Source: Mariannaea sp. PMI_226 (lineage: Eukaryota; Ascomycota; Sordariomycetes; Hypocreales; Nectriaceae). Taken from it: a stretch of DNA of 64,000 nucleotides. Positions 11,277-24,900 of the stretch are shown here, piece after piece. Numbering within the stretch: position 1 is the stretch's first letter; each line of letters begins with the position of its first letter. A program made the translations under genes and the position numbers. The notes under the pieces were generated by a model. The model was given only the letters and a program-made list of their open reading frames with translations. It did no database searches and had not been told where the DNA came from. The stretch is taken from positions 806,001-870,000 of the forward strand of contig JANFOG010000004.1 in NCBI GenBank assembly GCA_024336345.1. Reading direction: 5' to 3'.

Positions 11277-12693
11277 TCAGGGGAACTCGACTTCGTAGTA
11301 GACGTAAGCCGTATATTCGTGTCCCTCTCCGGTAGGGAGTCCAGCCGCTGCCATCTCTGAACTTAGCGCGGCATCATCCTTGGTGATCTTGCCCCGCTTG
11401 TCCCTCCCAAAGGCGTTGCCTCCGAGATATGAGTAGTTGGAGTCGAGAGCCGTCTTTACCTTATGAGACAGCTTGGACGTGGTCTGGTATCATCAGCGAC
11501 TTGGCGTCAGACATATATAGGTATAGAGAACGCAACTTACCTTGACTACTGCGGACACGTAATCCAGGGGTAATCCATAACGCAGAACAGCCTCGACAAA
11601 TACTCTCAAAGTCAGGATGTGGATCCAAATCATGACACTCTCGCTCCATCCCGTGCGTGCCATGCGCAGCGCCTCTCCGCACACCTTGCGCTCTTCATTG
11701 GTCACACGGTCAAGCTCACGCTGCTCTGCTTCTCGGCCACCCTCAACGTGCTTATACTGGCGTGGCGTCCACTTGTGGTCTCTGACCTTTTGCAGAAACT
11801 CAGCGCTGTGCTTCTTAAATGTGGAAACAGTAAACAGGATGAACTCGTCATCCTGAGCCACCTCTGTAGCGGATCGGGGCACCACCATGGGAGCCAGGGT
11901 TTCGTAGCTCTTGATGAACTCCTTCTTTGAATTTATCGGTACAACAATCAGGTGCGTCTCAATGTACTCGGAATTCTGGATGAGGAGGGACTGGTCGACA
12001 ACGGGCGCCAAGGACTTTGTCGATAGGTTACCGCTAAAATGCGAGTTGGTCAGTTATCGTCCTCTAGGTGCGTGCGATGATGCCGTGACACTTACGTCTG
12101 ACGGCGCTGAAGAGCAGCGAGGTTCGTCTTGATGGAATTGTACTGATTGAATTTGGTCTTGACGTCATTGTCTACTGTGATCAGTTCCTAAAGACCCAAA
12201 GAGTCAGTGATGAGGCTTGAGAGTAGCACAATAGGAGGTATACATGCCTTCTGCAACGTGTTGATGAGCTCGCCGAGAGACTTGTCAGCTCGGTACCGTA
12301 TTTTGTTCCAGGTAAAGTTGTTTAGGTACTGGTCGGTAGGCTCTAGGAAAGCTAATCAGCGACACAGCACAATAGAAGGGCCGGGCAGAGCAACCCACTA
12401 TCATTGACCATCTTGTACTGTGCGATTCGATCATCATCTCCGTTGAGAACCGTCCGAAGGGAATCAGCAACTTTTGAAACAACAGCCTGGCAGTTGGCCT
12501 CAAGCTTGGCCAGATCATCGGCCTGTTGGACCAGGGCATCGAGAGTTCCAATCTTGAAATCGGGAATGTTGAACGGCACGACGGAACCGTTGTCAGGGTT
12601 GATGGCGCCGCTCAAAGACCTGAGGGCAGTCTGTTTGTCATTGGAGTCGAAAGCCCCGAGGGGCAGCGAGAGAAGCGCGTACTTAGTTGACAT
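11277..12693 (-). CDS. VMA5: V-type proton ATPase subunit C
   Basis: Peripheral V1 subunit that links the stators and controls reversible V1/Vo assembly at the vacuole. CDS complement(join(11277..11483, 11541..12033, 12096..12187, 12248..12342, 12399..12693)), 393 aa, against 392 in yeast. It carries the N-terminal YALLSLPLGAF, then YLNNFTWNKIRYRADKSL, KTNLAALQRRQTGNLSTKSL, the head-domain FILFTVSTFKK, then WIHILTLRVFVEAVLRYGLP and the C-terminal SYLGGNAFGRDKRG. Three introns are GT-AG. The second (12188-12247) keeps the conserved LQKELITVDNDVK only if its donor is GC (AAG|GCATGT). The GT four bases on would bring a stop at the nearest acceptor or delete five conserved residues. The gene diverges from the AT-hook gene. 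Confidence 0.95.
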
Positions 12694-13414
12694 GTCGCTG
12701 GCGATGAGAACAAGAACGGAATGGTGAGGGAGGGCGATTTGAATAGAGGGTTGAAGACGGCGCTAGCACAAAGCGTTTGATAAGGAGCACGTATTTCCCG
12801 TATCCCCAGTAGATGTACTCTGAAAGATCAATGCTTCATCGATTGGGATAATACCGGAGCTTGGCTGCTTTGAAGGATCGAGGTCTAGGTCGTTAGGCCT
12901 GCTGATGAGCCAGCTCTTACTAGCAGCAAGCAGTAATGCAGTGCGAAGCAGCGGGAGGTGGTAGCTCTAATGCTCAGCATGGATGGTGCCTGGTGGGGCT
13001 GGGAACTCCATGTTGGCTAGATGCATGGGCTCGATGCGGGCCAGGGAATATTGCTGTAACGGGGCTAAAGTCCAAGTTAGTTCCCTGATGCGGGAAAGCG
13101 CCTCGCTCTGGGTGTATCTCTTCCCAGACGAGGCTTAGGCCGTCTTCTCAGAATCTCCCATCATGGGGCCCATTATTCGACTCTCTCTTTTACACACGAT
13201 TATCACCATCAACACACCACGAGGATAAATCCCTTTATGCAGATCCCTTCCCCCATGCCCTTAGAGACATTCTAGAAACTATTTCTTCTGCGATCGTTGG
13301 GCCATAGTATATCCGATTATAACCCTCTTTGTTTCGCGCCTTTTCCTCCATCGTTGAGGGGTGCTGGTCCGCTGGCGCTTAGAGACCAAGACTCTCTGCG
13401 CGACCAGCTACACC
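12694..13414. promoter_or_regulatory. divergent promoter, VMA5 / AT-hook gene
   Basis: 721 bp between opposed start codons; it must serve both genes. The right half is CT-rich (leader of the + gene). No clear operator was recognised. Confidence 0.45.
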
Positions 13415-16150
13415 ATGGCCGCCTCACCTACGCGTATGTGAAGATTCTCAGGGAACCTCGGCAGCAGTTCTAACGGCGCAAATGTAGCATCTGTCTCTGT
13501 CTCCGTCTCAGTCTCAGCAACCACCTCACCGACCCCTTTAGAAGTAGAGCCTGATTCTCAGCAAGCATTGCCCACCCAACCCACTAGCGACGATGTAGCA
13601 CAACTACCCAAAAGTGAATATCCAGTACAAGTCGAAGATGAAGGCGCAACTGCTCCAGTGGGGACTCGCAGCGATAATGATGCGCCAAAGGCTGATCTTG
13701 CTGTAATGTCCCACGGTTCTGCTGAGCCTACACAAGCAGAACCAAGGCGGATGATGAATGGGAATGAAATTAAAGCTGCGACAGTGGCGACAACTACAAC
13801 GACAGCGACAGCGACAAATCCTGCAACAAATCCGGCGTCACAGTCTCATAACCCTGCGCTTGGTCCCGTCAACCCCATTGACCCTTCAGTAAGGAATCCA
13901 TTACCGAGCAACCTCCATGGCCGAGTTGATGGGCGCAACGGCAGGTTTGCGGTGTTACAGATGGGTCTTCGACCAGACCTAGACGAGCGCACCTTGGCAG
14001 CGCAGCGGTCGAGTGAAACAACGGCTGCCATTTCAAGAGCTGCTAATAAGGACGGCTACCGGCCTCTAAAACGGACGCGCTTCGTTCCCAATTCGTTGCA
14101 GCATAATTGGCTTCCTCCAACGTTGGGTCCCCCTCTCGCTCCAAACCTCCATGCTCCCGGTCAACCAGCTGGACCATCAGTCCAAGCCCCGGCGAGGTCA
14201 GGACCAGTACCTCCCGCACCGTCTTCCCTTCCTGCTCCTCCAGCTCCACCATCAGCGCGTTATGGTCTGCCGCCGGCAGAAACAAAGTCTGAACAAGCTC
14301 GACTACTCACTCTCCTCAGAAGTCTTCACCCTCTGGTGGTGGTAGATCAACTCTGCAAGGCAGTGGCATATTTTGGTGGTATTCCATCAGCTCCAGCTCC
14401 TCGTGATGGGGTCTTTCCTGAAAGCGCCCTTTTCAACGGTTCTGGCGCCCTCCTGATTGGCTGGCTTGCTGAGATTTACCCTCCATTAGATGGTAGGGAA
14501 CAGCCCCAAATACCGGCGCAAGCTGCTTTGCCACCGCTTCCACCAACAACAACGGCGACGACTATCGATACTACCACTACCTCTGGGTCCGTTAATACTC
14601 CTCCGGTGAGTGTTCACAGGGGCCGAGGACGGCCAAAAGGGAGCAAAAGCGGCAAGTATCAAAGGAGACATGACAGGCTTCACGCATCAGGGGTTTCAGG
14701 AGCATCATCATCAGCAACCCGGCCAGCCGACAACTCGAGTGCTGCTAATAGCATGCAGTCTCAGGATCCAACCAATCCCATCGCCCAGGCTCCATTGACG
14801 GGACAAGGCACCGACTCAGCGCTCAGCACACCCGTCCGCCGGGGACGGGGTCGTCCCAAAGGATCTAGAAATAAACCGAAAGCGCTCCCTGTAGCTGCAC
14901 TCGATGGTGTTCGACTTGAGGCTGGTGTCATGGGAGGCTCTTCTCAAGACGCCGGGTTTGATTCCCCCTTAGCTCACAAAACATTGGATCGATCTTCTCA
15001 GCCAAACGTGATGCATGCAAGCAGTGCTGGAACTAGTCTACCAGCACAGGCCCTTCATACGATGCCACATCCCACACAGCAAGTACCGCCAAGCCAGCTT
15101 CCCCGGGCGGACGGATCTATACCCTATTCTCCAACTACGAATAGCGCAACCCAGGAGATCGAAGCTCCTGCAACTCAAGATTCCTCAATTTCTAGAGCAC
15201 AGGCTATTCATAGTTCTCAGCAGCTTTTTGAAAGCAACACGGCAGTGTCCCCTGTCTCTTCCCGAAAGCGGAAGATTTCCCCCGGCTCGCAAACACCAAA
15301 TGAAGAATCACAGGAAATTGCCCACTCTTCACAATCGCTCACTAGCACCGCAAACACTATGGCCGCTCGAGCACCCCTTTCTCAGGCCCAGCAGGCCCAG
15401 CAGGCCCAGCAACCTAAACGACGCAGAACCAGCATAGGAACAGGACAGAATGTTACCAGTTCGCAACCGTGGGCGAGTGGGACTCCGGTGTCATCAAACG
15501 TCTCATCAAACGCTAGCTCCAAATCCCCAGGAACAACGAGGACAAGTATCAGACAGCCGATACAGCAAGACGCTCAGCAGCAGCAGCAGCAATTACAGCG
15601 ACAAAGACTGTCTCAAAATGCCAGTCCTCAGCAAGTTCATCAAGTTCAAGCGTCTCCCCAGGTCTCTTCTCAGACTCCTACTCAAACGAGTCCACAAACG
15701 ACCAACTGGCAACGAAATCAACCTGCGCGACCTCAGCAGCGCCCACAGAATAATCGAAACGGTCAGGCTTACTTCCCGCAGCAGCAGAGGCCAATACCAA
15801 ACCATTACGGGCATAATGGAAACACGGGTGATCGTTATGGCCGGAATACATCTACTGGCCAGTTCCAACAGGCTATGCTGAACCCGTCGCCATCTGGATT
15901 GGCTAACCAACAATCATCGCGGCCACAGCATCAGCAGCCACAAAACCAGCAGCAGCAGCAGCATCAGCAACAGCAACAGCCTGCGTCATCGTCACAACCC
16001 ATCAGCCAATACTCAGGCTATGCGGGTTCGAACTACATGGGCGTCGACTACTCACCTGCCAATTTTAACGGACAGGCACAGCTTGAAGCAGCCTTGGGGA
16101 CGCCCAATGGGCGTGGAAACGTGTATCAGTCCATGAACAACCATCGGTAA
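13415..16150 (+). CDS. AT-hook, glutamine-rich nuclear protein (unassigned)
   Basis: CDS join(13415..13433, 13488..16150), 893 aa. The 19-nt first exon begins at ATG in CACCATGG, a good Kozak context. Two AT-hook cores, GRGRPKGSK (about residues 385-393) and GRGRPKGSRNK (about 459-469), imply binding in the minor groove of AT-rich DNA. A short ordered segment lies at about residues 275-330 (LRSLHPLVVVDQLCKAVAYFGG ... ALLIGWLAEIYPPL). The rest is low-complexity: Thr/Ala and Pro runs early, Ser-rich in the middle, and long Gln tracts from about residue 630 to 860 of the activation-domain type. Basic SRKRK and KRRR clusters could be nuclear signals. It is probably a chromatin or transcription cofactor; no named family recognised. 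Confidence 0.82.
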
Positions 16151-17284
16151 CGACGTCAAGACGCCAAAAAATAATGATTTGATTTTTTGTTTTTTACGTT
16201 TTTAACGAATTTCTGTGGCGTTTTCTATTCGAGCTGGGACAAAAAAGATGGGATATAGGTTTAACAAGGGGCAACACACATTTATTTATGTAATTTTGGG
16301 GAAGGGGAGAAAGGCGTTCCTTTCAGACGGATTGAAGCCAGAGTTCCATGTATGAACTGATATTATGACCAAGTTTGCGGGCTCCAATTTCTCCATCGGC
16401 ATTGCGTAGAGCCCCTGCGTGAAGGGTATAAGCGATGAAATCAAAACGAGGAGAGAGGTAGTGGTTCTCTTGAATTCTAATTATGGGCCAAGTGTTTTTA
16501 CATATTACATGATCGGAGAGCAGCAGCGAACAAGAGGAGAAACGGTCATGACGGTGCTTCAAATACAAAAGCGTTGCACAGCGAGATTTGGGTACAAAGG
16601 AATTTTTTCCAAGTAGTGTACGTTTGATTTGAACATTGAATTTCTTTTCCCTTTCTGGAATCTACAGCATCTCTTTTTGTTGCTGCCGCAACCCAGAAAA
16701 AACAAACAAACAAACATGCTATGATGGCTGATGCGACATGAAGTTGTTGTGAACAAAGGAGATGGAAGATGCGTGCCCGCAATATCTATCCGTCCCAAGC
16801 TTGATCCCATGCAGAACCCTTTGAACCGCCCAGTCCAATCCCTCCCCCTCATTTCCCCCCCTAACCCCGAAGCTTACACAATTGTCCTCCGCCTCCTGAT
16901 CCAGACATCTCCCAGTACGACAAAGGAAAAAAGGGACAGAGTAGGTAAAAGGAAAAAACAAGGTAAAGTGTTTGAAAAAAGACAATCGGTATAATATGAC
17001 CGGTGCTCCATTCCCAGTGTTGCACTTGGCAAACACGGTATCCATTTCCCCCTTGAAGCCGCAAAACGCCTTGTAAATGCTCATGATCCTCTTTGAGATA
17101 AAAAGCCCCAAATGTGGCAGTAGTATAGTGAGAAAGGAAAATGAAAAAAAAAAAAGGAAATTGTAGGAGTGACATGGCGGCAAGGCCGTAAGTGTGAGAC
17201 AAGGTAATAAGTAGTAGTAAGGGGAAGAACATAAAGGAAATGAAGGTAAAATAAGTCATCGGTTTAGTTTGATCCAAACGCCGT
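16151..17284. other. convergent intergenic
   Basis: 1.1 kb holding the 3' regions of the AT-hook gene and the F-box gene. T-rich and A-rich runs just outside each stop codon fit polyadenylation zones. No gene supported. Confidence 0.5.
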
Positions 17285-18988
17285 TCAGTCTGCATCGTCA
17301 TCGATTACACCGCCAGCGGGAGGCCGCACGGAATCGGGGATGTTGCGGCCGTACCACCACTCGTCCTCCTCGTCGATTCCATCCTCGCGGATTAGGTCAA
17401 GCATGACTTGTTGGTTGCGTTTGATATCTTGTGGTCTTTCTACCACTTTTCGCTCATGTAGGAGAGCTTCAGCTGTCGTATGCCATATTTGTTGGAGGAC
17501 CGGGAGATCATCGAGGATAGACTGAGCTTCTTGTCGGCTCAAGGGAGACATGGGCGGGCCAGTGGCCATGCTGGTGTTGAATATTAGTCCAGCATCAAAT
17601 CCCATGCTCCCATCGATTGACCCCGTCGGACTCCTGACTCTATTCATTCCATCACTCGACGTTCGAGGGACATCGCCACTGGTGGATTTCTTGCGGCCAA
17701 AACTCATCAGACCTCTACGCGACTTGGTTGCAGTCGCAGTATCGACCGGGTGGTGTTCCTTGGTGAGTCCATTGTACCATGTGTCCACCGCACCACGCCG
17801 TGAGTTGTAACCCTTGATTTCCCATAATCTTTCAATTTGGCGCAGACCACCAATACATAGAATAGCTGCATGCACTTCGTCGGATGGCTTCTCTCTTAGA
17901 TAACCACGGAGTGATCTTTCCACTCGACCAACATACGTGGGAGGTCGCAATCTTCGACAGAATGATGAGATAACCAGAGGGAAGACTTCGTGGACCCGTA
18001 GCAATGTTTTATCATCGTACATTTCCATAATCTCCGCCTCGATGGGGTTGAGGGTAAAAGGCTCTTGCTGCAAACCATGTCCTCCATTCTCGGCCATATG
18101 TCGCAGATGTAGTTTTCGGTACGTCTCGAAAAAGTGAAATAATGTAAAGAGGAGTGGTATTAGTCGTCGGCGCATCCGCTCGTGTTGGGGCGCAAAGGCT
18201 TGTCTTTGTGCTTCCGTCTGACGCAAGAAAATATCTTTCGTGATCCATTCACACATTAAATAGGCGAGCTTGGCGGCGACGTGTAGACGATGCCACAATC
18301 CGCAAACATATTGAAAATTAATTTCGCTGGGGTCGGCGATCGGATAGAGGCGAGCTGCATAAGCGGGAATGTGGTGTTCGAGGTGGTATCGAGCAATAGT
18401 ATTTTCGTTCAAGGTGATGAGAGCATGCCATGTCTTGGAGGCGATCCGAAGATTGAGAATATCGGTTAGAGGTAGAGAACAGATGATTTGGATCTGCAAC
18501 TCATTGGGTAAGTTAAGAAATAGTTGGTCGAGAGCAGGCCTATACAATCAGCGAAGGTCAGTATTCGTTTACCTTCAAGCGATGATCGGACGATAATATA
18601 GAAAGTGGGATACATACTTCTCGCGTGCAGACTCAACTGATGGTCGGGTTTGAGGTTTTGAAGAGGATAAGGAAAATTGCGAAATAACAGGTTTTGAAGA
18701 TGGTGTTGAGGTATGAAGACGGGAGGCCTTTTTACGTAGGCTAAAGAAACGGCCCTTGTCCTTCTTTTGTTCTAAAGGCCTAACAGGGTCGACCTCAGCA
18801 GTCTTGGACTCCCGCAGGGGGAGAATAAATCTTGATGGAGCTGCATCGAAGGATTCCTGAGCTGGTGACTGATGTTGTTGTTGTTGTTGGGCGTTGAGTT
18901 GATTGAGCTTTTCAAAGTACCGCTCTGATGCGAATTCGGTGATGTGAGGGGGGTCCATGGCCATAGGCCGAGGCGGTCGTTCAGACAT
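17285..18988 (-). CDS. F-box protein
   Basis: Likely substrate-recognition subunit of an SCF ubiquitin ligase (binds Skp1 through the F-box). CDS complement(join(17285..18539, 18618..18988)), 541 aa; the join AA|G restores a Lys between exon 1 and PALDQLF. Residues 1-120 are disordered with a Gln run (NAQQQQQH) and basic patches. The F-box is at about 132-172 (LPNELQIQIICSLPLTDILNLRIASKTW). The rest is helical with no WD40, LRR or kelch repeats that I can see, so the target is unknown. It includes a Ser/Lys-rich linker (SRRGLMSFGRKKS) and ends acidic (VIDDDAD). The 5' leader, 18989 to about 19600, is CT-rich on the coding strand. Confidence 0.88.
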
Positions 18989-21900
18989 GGTGACGGCGGG
19001 CAGTTGGCGAGACTGTCGTCGGGGCTATCAAAGACGACGATGCCTGGTCGACGAGCCCAAATGACAGCAGGCGTCCGTGTCTATTGCACTAGTTGGGCGA
19101 GTGATCGGCTCGACATGGCGGTCGCAAGGCAACAGAAAGGGACGCGGGAATCGGGGCGACGCGGGAATTCTCGTCCAAGGGAGGGATAGTCACGGGTCGA
19201 GAGCGGGTGGAAGGTCGGCGCGATGAGGTCGACGAGGTCGAAGATAGATATTAACACGAACAGTGAGGAAAGTAGTTGAAACGAGAGGAAAGGCGACAGC
19301 GAGGACTGCGACCGAAGCGGCTTGGTGAACAAGAGGCACACACGCACGCAAGTATCGCAACAGCGGCAGTTGTGGTGTTTGGTGATGGTTTGTTGGTATG
19401 GTATGGGATTGGATTGGATTGGGTGGGTGGTTGACACTGGACAGTGACGGAACGGAAGAATTGGGGGAAAGGAATGAATGGTACTTCGTACAGTGCTGAG
19501 GAGCAGCAGGGAAGAAGGAGCGTGGGCGACCAGCATGGGGGGAAGGAGGGACTTAGTACGTATACGTCTGGAGAATGGAGGAGAATGGGGAATGGGGGAA
19601 TGGGGCATGGAGACCGGACCCGGAAGGGAGGGGGCGTGCTTGGGTCAAAGAGGGGGTGGGTGTTAGATTACTGTGTACGTACTGGGTAGGCATCGGAGAG
19701 CGCCAGGGGAGTATCCCAAAGCGTGTATCCGACCTCGCGGGTACGTATTCCGTTGAGCAGGAAAGCCACTCTGTACCTTACCTAAGGCAGTAATTGATTA
19801 ATGCTGGGACATCAAATAAGGTGCCTTAGCTACCTAACTACTTCCTAAGGTAACGTATCTAAGGTAGCAAGGTAGGCAAGAGGTATGCATAGTAGGTACG
19901 TACCTCCTCTGTCGCGAGCACCAATCCAGTAGCCGCTCTTCCGCGGTTGTTCCAGAGTGAGGCCGCAAGAGTGAGGGATAGCTTCGCCCGAGCTGGGTGA
20001 ACCTGACTTGTACAGAGTATCTCGGTCACCACTGTAGTAATTCAGAGATGCAGTGAAGCTATAGCGCACTTTGTACCTCCACTCCCGAATGTTCTTCCTC
20101 CCAGCAGAGTGGAGGGACCTACTATGCACTATGTAGGACGTTTTCTGCATCTTTCTGTTGTTGGTAAATTGATGAATAATAGGTAATCAATAAAATAGCT
20201 TTAACAGCCACTGCTTGGTCGAAATGACACTGGGCAGACTACGGGTATTTGCGAAGTAAATGGGCTACGTGATAAGAGAGGAATTATTAAAAAGTCAATA
20301 TGTATCGTGCTGACAGGAGAACGGAGTATCCCAATCAAGTGAAATTTCATCAAGGATGTACGTTGCATTGTGCACATACGGCAGCAATGCGATTCTGTTG
20401 ATGTGACTACACCGAGGTCAACGGAAACCAGGACTGCCAGCAAATATGACGATCATTGCGATTAGAGAGAATGGCAATAGAAAAAAAAGAAGAAGAAAAG
20501 ACCCGCCCGTGTCGTTCCGCTGCTGGTTGCTGCCTACTGTATCTGCCACTCTTGATGACGATATCGCAGTAGAGTCCAGCACGAAGTACTCAATATACCA
20601 CCGAGAAAGAGAAAAAAAGAAAAGCTGGTGATGCTGCGTGATCCAGTAATGGATCTAATGTGGAGGCCTGAGGGGCCTGTTATGCCCGGGGACGGACCGA
20701 CCGTCTCAAGTAAGGACATTGGCGTCCAACCCGCGCGCGCTGGGGCACGGTGGCAACGGCGAGATTCTCTCCAAAAAGCAGGCGATAAATTCACATAGTA
20801 CGTGCAGATAGACAGTTAGTTATGGGCAGGCGCTGCAATTGACAGTCCCCCATAGCGCCATAGTGCCATCTACTGTGAACTGACAGTATCATTGACAGCC
20901 TCTGGGACGGGAAGCAGATGCTGGTTCGTCCAGACGGCGGTTTGGCCGGCGTAACTGTGGAGAGTCTGGCCCCCCCAAAAGTCTACCCTGGCGCCCATCC
21001 GCATCCGCATCCACCCCAGAGAAAGAAAGCCTCCCAGGTTGAAATTTCGCTTGACACGCCTCCCCTCTTCCCATCTTTTGAAACTGTAGAGCTAGGGTGA
21101 GGATCCAATCTTCTACAGGCAGCGTCCGGTTGAAGCTTGAACCTTTTTTTCGCTTAACCGTACCCCTTCTGGAAGCGTGGTGAGATACGCTGGAAAAGTT
21201 ATTGAAACCCGATTGCTAGACCAGGGTTCATATTGACTAACACCTTATCTGTGGTCTGTAAGTTACTCTACTTTGTACGAAGTAATGCCTGACAGGACAC
21301 GAAGGCTTTAAGAAGAAGAAAAAGATATGGAAAATGAGAGACGAGGGAGAGGAACGGGATGCGATGGGAGCAAGGACATAAGTTCTGAATACGGGTTCAA
21401 CTTGTCGCGACGTTTCATCTTCCCGCTGTCTGCGATTGATCGATGCAAAAATGTCCCTGTCCTTGAACTACACAGAGACCTCACGTTCCTTCTAGGACAC
21501 CCCAAATCGAGCGTCCCGGCCGGGGTGGCGCTCTGCCACACGACCGGCCCCACCCAACATACAGTGCGGAGCTCAGCCACGCTTTACTCGACTGGGGTCA
21601 GCCTAATTGGCCGGCCTTACAACGGTCCCCCCCCCATCTAAGTACCCTTCCCTGGGCAGCGCTTTCCTTGGCAGTCACATTTTCTCCGCAATAACGTGCC
21701 ATGCCCTTGGGAATTCACCTTTTCTCCCGGAGTTTTCCCAGCAATCGCTCGTCACCCATCACCATCACCGAGGGGTAGGTACCTCTGCTCTCTTAACATA
21801 CATGCACATATGCTTAGTACACAGTGGAACATTCTGCCCCACGGTGCCTTGCAGGAGAAATCGAACCCCTAAAAAAGCACCACACTGCGGAAAAAAAAGA

Positions 21901-24900
21901 AAAATCTGTCGCACAGTAGGTGAGTAAGCTTCCCATACAGTGACGGTCTTAACCTTAGGCACACACCAGAAGAACCCCTGGGAGGGGCCTGGAGCGTCTT
22001 GGCTTCCGGGAACAGCGACGCCATCTCGGCCAGACGTCCATTTCTCGGCCTCACCATGAGATTTTCATGTCCGAGTACTGTTGTATTTAGCCGAGAAAAG
22101 AGAGTTGATGATTGAAGTGTGAATCCACTCGAGTCTCTCTCTGCGCTGCCAAGAGGAACGAAGAAAAGGCCCTTTTCCTTCTCTTTTTTCTTTTTTGGTG
22201 GTCTTTTCTGATTTTCCTTCTCCGTAATTGAGAAGCTGGACAAGTTTAGTTTTTTTTTTTGGTCCTTCTGTAAATATTCTCAGGTTAGGAAACGATAGGC
22301 GCTGGCTGATGGCCGAATTGAGCCCGACGATGACATTAAATGGGGCAGGGTGGAAGTAGGCTATCTCATGGGCAAGGAAAATCAGTAGTCTTTTTCAACT
22401 ACCGTGGAGAACTCTCATTTCGTAGCAAATCATCCCCTTGATAGAAACCGCGTACTACTGGACAGAGTACTCCCTCTACTCTCAGATAATGGGAGAGGGC
22501 ACGCTCCAGAATATCGCCAATTGTGGCCCTGGCGTTCTTGGGTCTGTGCCTGTCCCGCTTCCACCGCGGTAAGACGGATGCAGAGGAAGTGGAGGTCAAG
22601 TTAGTGAGGTCATTCTGATATGCTGTACGTACCTATCACGACAACTTTCTTCCCCGTTTGAACCGGGGAGCGGGCCTCCCGTGCCTTAGGGTAGCTTGAA
22701 CCTCGCCGCGCTCGCAGACACCTGTCCGAAGCAGCCAAAATTCGTGGGGTTTTTGGTGTGGCGACCGAAGGGTGGAGAGAGAGCTCCCGACAATGGAACT
22801 GTCCGGAGTGGTTTGCTTAAATTATTTTCACTCGTACTGGCTGGAGGGAGTCGGCACTTACACGCTGCGGCCGGCTTTCCGTCCGACCTGATTATCCCCA
22901 GGCTGGTCACCGCACACCTTGAAAAGGAGGATGGGGATGGGGATGGGATGAATTGGGGGTTTGGTTACGAACTTGTCAGGGATATGCCACCATGAATTAC
23001 AGGAAACCGGCGTGGCACAAGGCTGGTCCATACAAACATCGTCACGCATGCCCTCTCCGCCGGTTCGAACCCTGGCATATGCTTACAGTACGTATTATTA
23101 GATGGAGGGCCAAGGTAGAGCTTTTTAGTGCGCCCGATGGCCTACTATCAATCGGTTATATCGACCCCAGCTGATAAGGAAGGAAAAAGGAAGAAGGGCC
23201 AAATAAAATGCAAGCAAAAAAGCGATGGTGCTATCCAGTGCAAGGCCCGCACCATACTCTGCCCCCCAATAAGCGCGGGGGGTTGCATGGGGGATCTTGT
23301 TTCCGTTCTTCTCTCCGTCCCCATTTATTATTGAGTACATGCACTACACAGTAAAAGAAAATGGGCGAGTTATCAACGTGCTTCATTGGACCCTTTACCC
23401 ATAGATTGTTACTGGGTGTGTCCACCATCGTGGCCAGAAGTCCCAAACTCGTGACCTTATTTTCGACGGTGGAAGCCTCTTCTCTCTCGTCAAGGTGTCT
23501 GTCCATGTCGCAGGCTTCATCGTTTTCGCCGATAAGACATCTGGGCCGGCCGCAATCCACCATCGTTTTACTTTGGGGCAAGAAAAAAACGTGTCGTCGA
23601 TTCGAAAAAGAAACTTGCATGATGGTGCATCACACGTGGCAGGGGCAAATTTTTTTTGATCAGTAGAACGCTTCTAACATTTTGATTTATTATTTGATTT
23701 TTGCTATTTGGACTCGGGGAAAGATGATGACTTCAGAAATAAGTTGTAGATGAGATTGAGATTCACCCGTCTAAATCTGATTAACTTTCTGAGTAGTGCA
23801 TTCCCACTACAAGAGGGTTAAATCATTGGGAATCTCTCGAGAGGCAACTAGCTTCCACGTACGGAGTATGTGCGGATAATCAAGTTGGGTTGAAGGAGAT
23901 GAAGTACGTACATATTGATGTTACGCAGTGGGAAGTCACACACACCCTTGCCCCCCTCCATCTCGAAGCGGGAGGGGCGTCGATGTAGCTTCCCCGGCCC
24001 TACTCTCGGTCGATTTTGGCCAGGGCCTGGTCCCCCATCTGCGACATCCAATGTCCACTGTCTCTCATCCAGCGCTGATCAGAAATTCCGCTCATCTGGT
24101 TGGTGCGCACTGGGGAATACGCACTGGGCCTGAGAGAGTATGTAAGAGCAACGGGCCGACCACGAGTTTTCTCTCCCCTCAAGCTTGGGTTTCGCCCTCC
24201 CCGTCTCTATGAATGATAAGAACGAGGAAGAGTGCGCGTACAGTATTTGAGCACTGTACGTTTTATTGAAGCAGAGGTTAAGGTAGGCAGCTCCTGGTTT
24301 AGTGGTTGCAGGTGTCTGAGAATAATCTCTTTCCGGCTCATAGCGCAACTGTTGAGAGGGCCAACAGCGCCAAGCATTGCACACACTACGAGGATGGAAT
24401 ATTCCGCAGCTTTCTTTTTCTTCCTTCTGTTCCATATCTTCCTTTCCCCTCATCTTTCATCTGACATCCTTGGCTTGTCGCATTGGCTGGATCGGCAGTC
24501 TGAGACGGATGTCTGCGTTGCTTAGCCTGCAATTATCATTCTGTCTGGCCTTGAGGACAACAGCGTAACCCACTCGTTTCTTTGAAATTTCCCGGCGCAA
24601 CAGCGCTTTCCAGCCTCTTTGTCGGCCATAGCCGGTTGAATCACCGAGTGTACAAGTTCATGCATGCTGCAAAAACAGGTTTGGAGTGCATACAACTGTG
24701 CGATGCGTCGTAATGTTGTGAATGCAGTCACTGGAAAAGGGCCACTTTCAGGTCTTATAGGGACTTACGTACAGAGAAAGATGTGCTCCAAACTGGAATG
24801 GGTAGCCAGTCTGCCGCGTATGGTAACATCAAGTCCCTACCTAGGGTAATTAATCACTATTAAATTTGCTCCTTTCCCTCAGGAGTACGTAGGCCGAGTG

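Noticed and set aside
19081..19608. 175-codon minus-strand frame upstream of the F-box gene
   Set aside because: CT-rich leader composition (Ser/Pro/Leu), no family; better seen as 5' untranslated DNA.
22696..22995. 99-codon plus-strand frame in the gene-free region
   Set aside because: No recognisable family, no introns, composition like surrounding DNA.
23055..23080. tRNA B-box-like GGTTCGAACCC
   Set aside because: T-stem pairs poorly and no acceptor, D or anticodon stem fits upstream.
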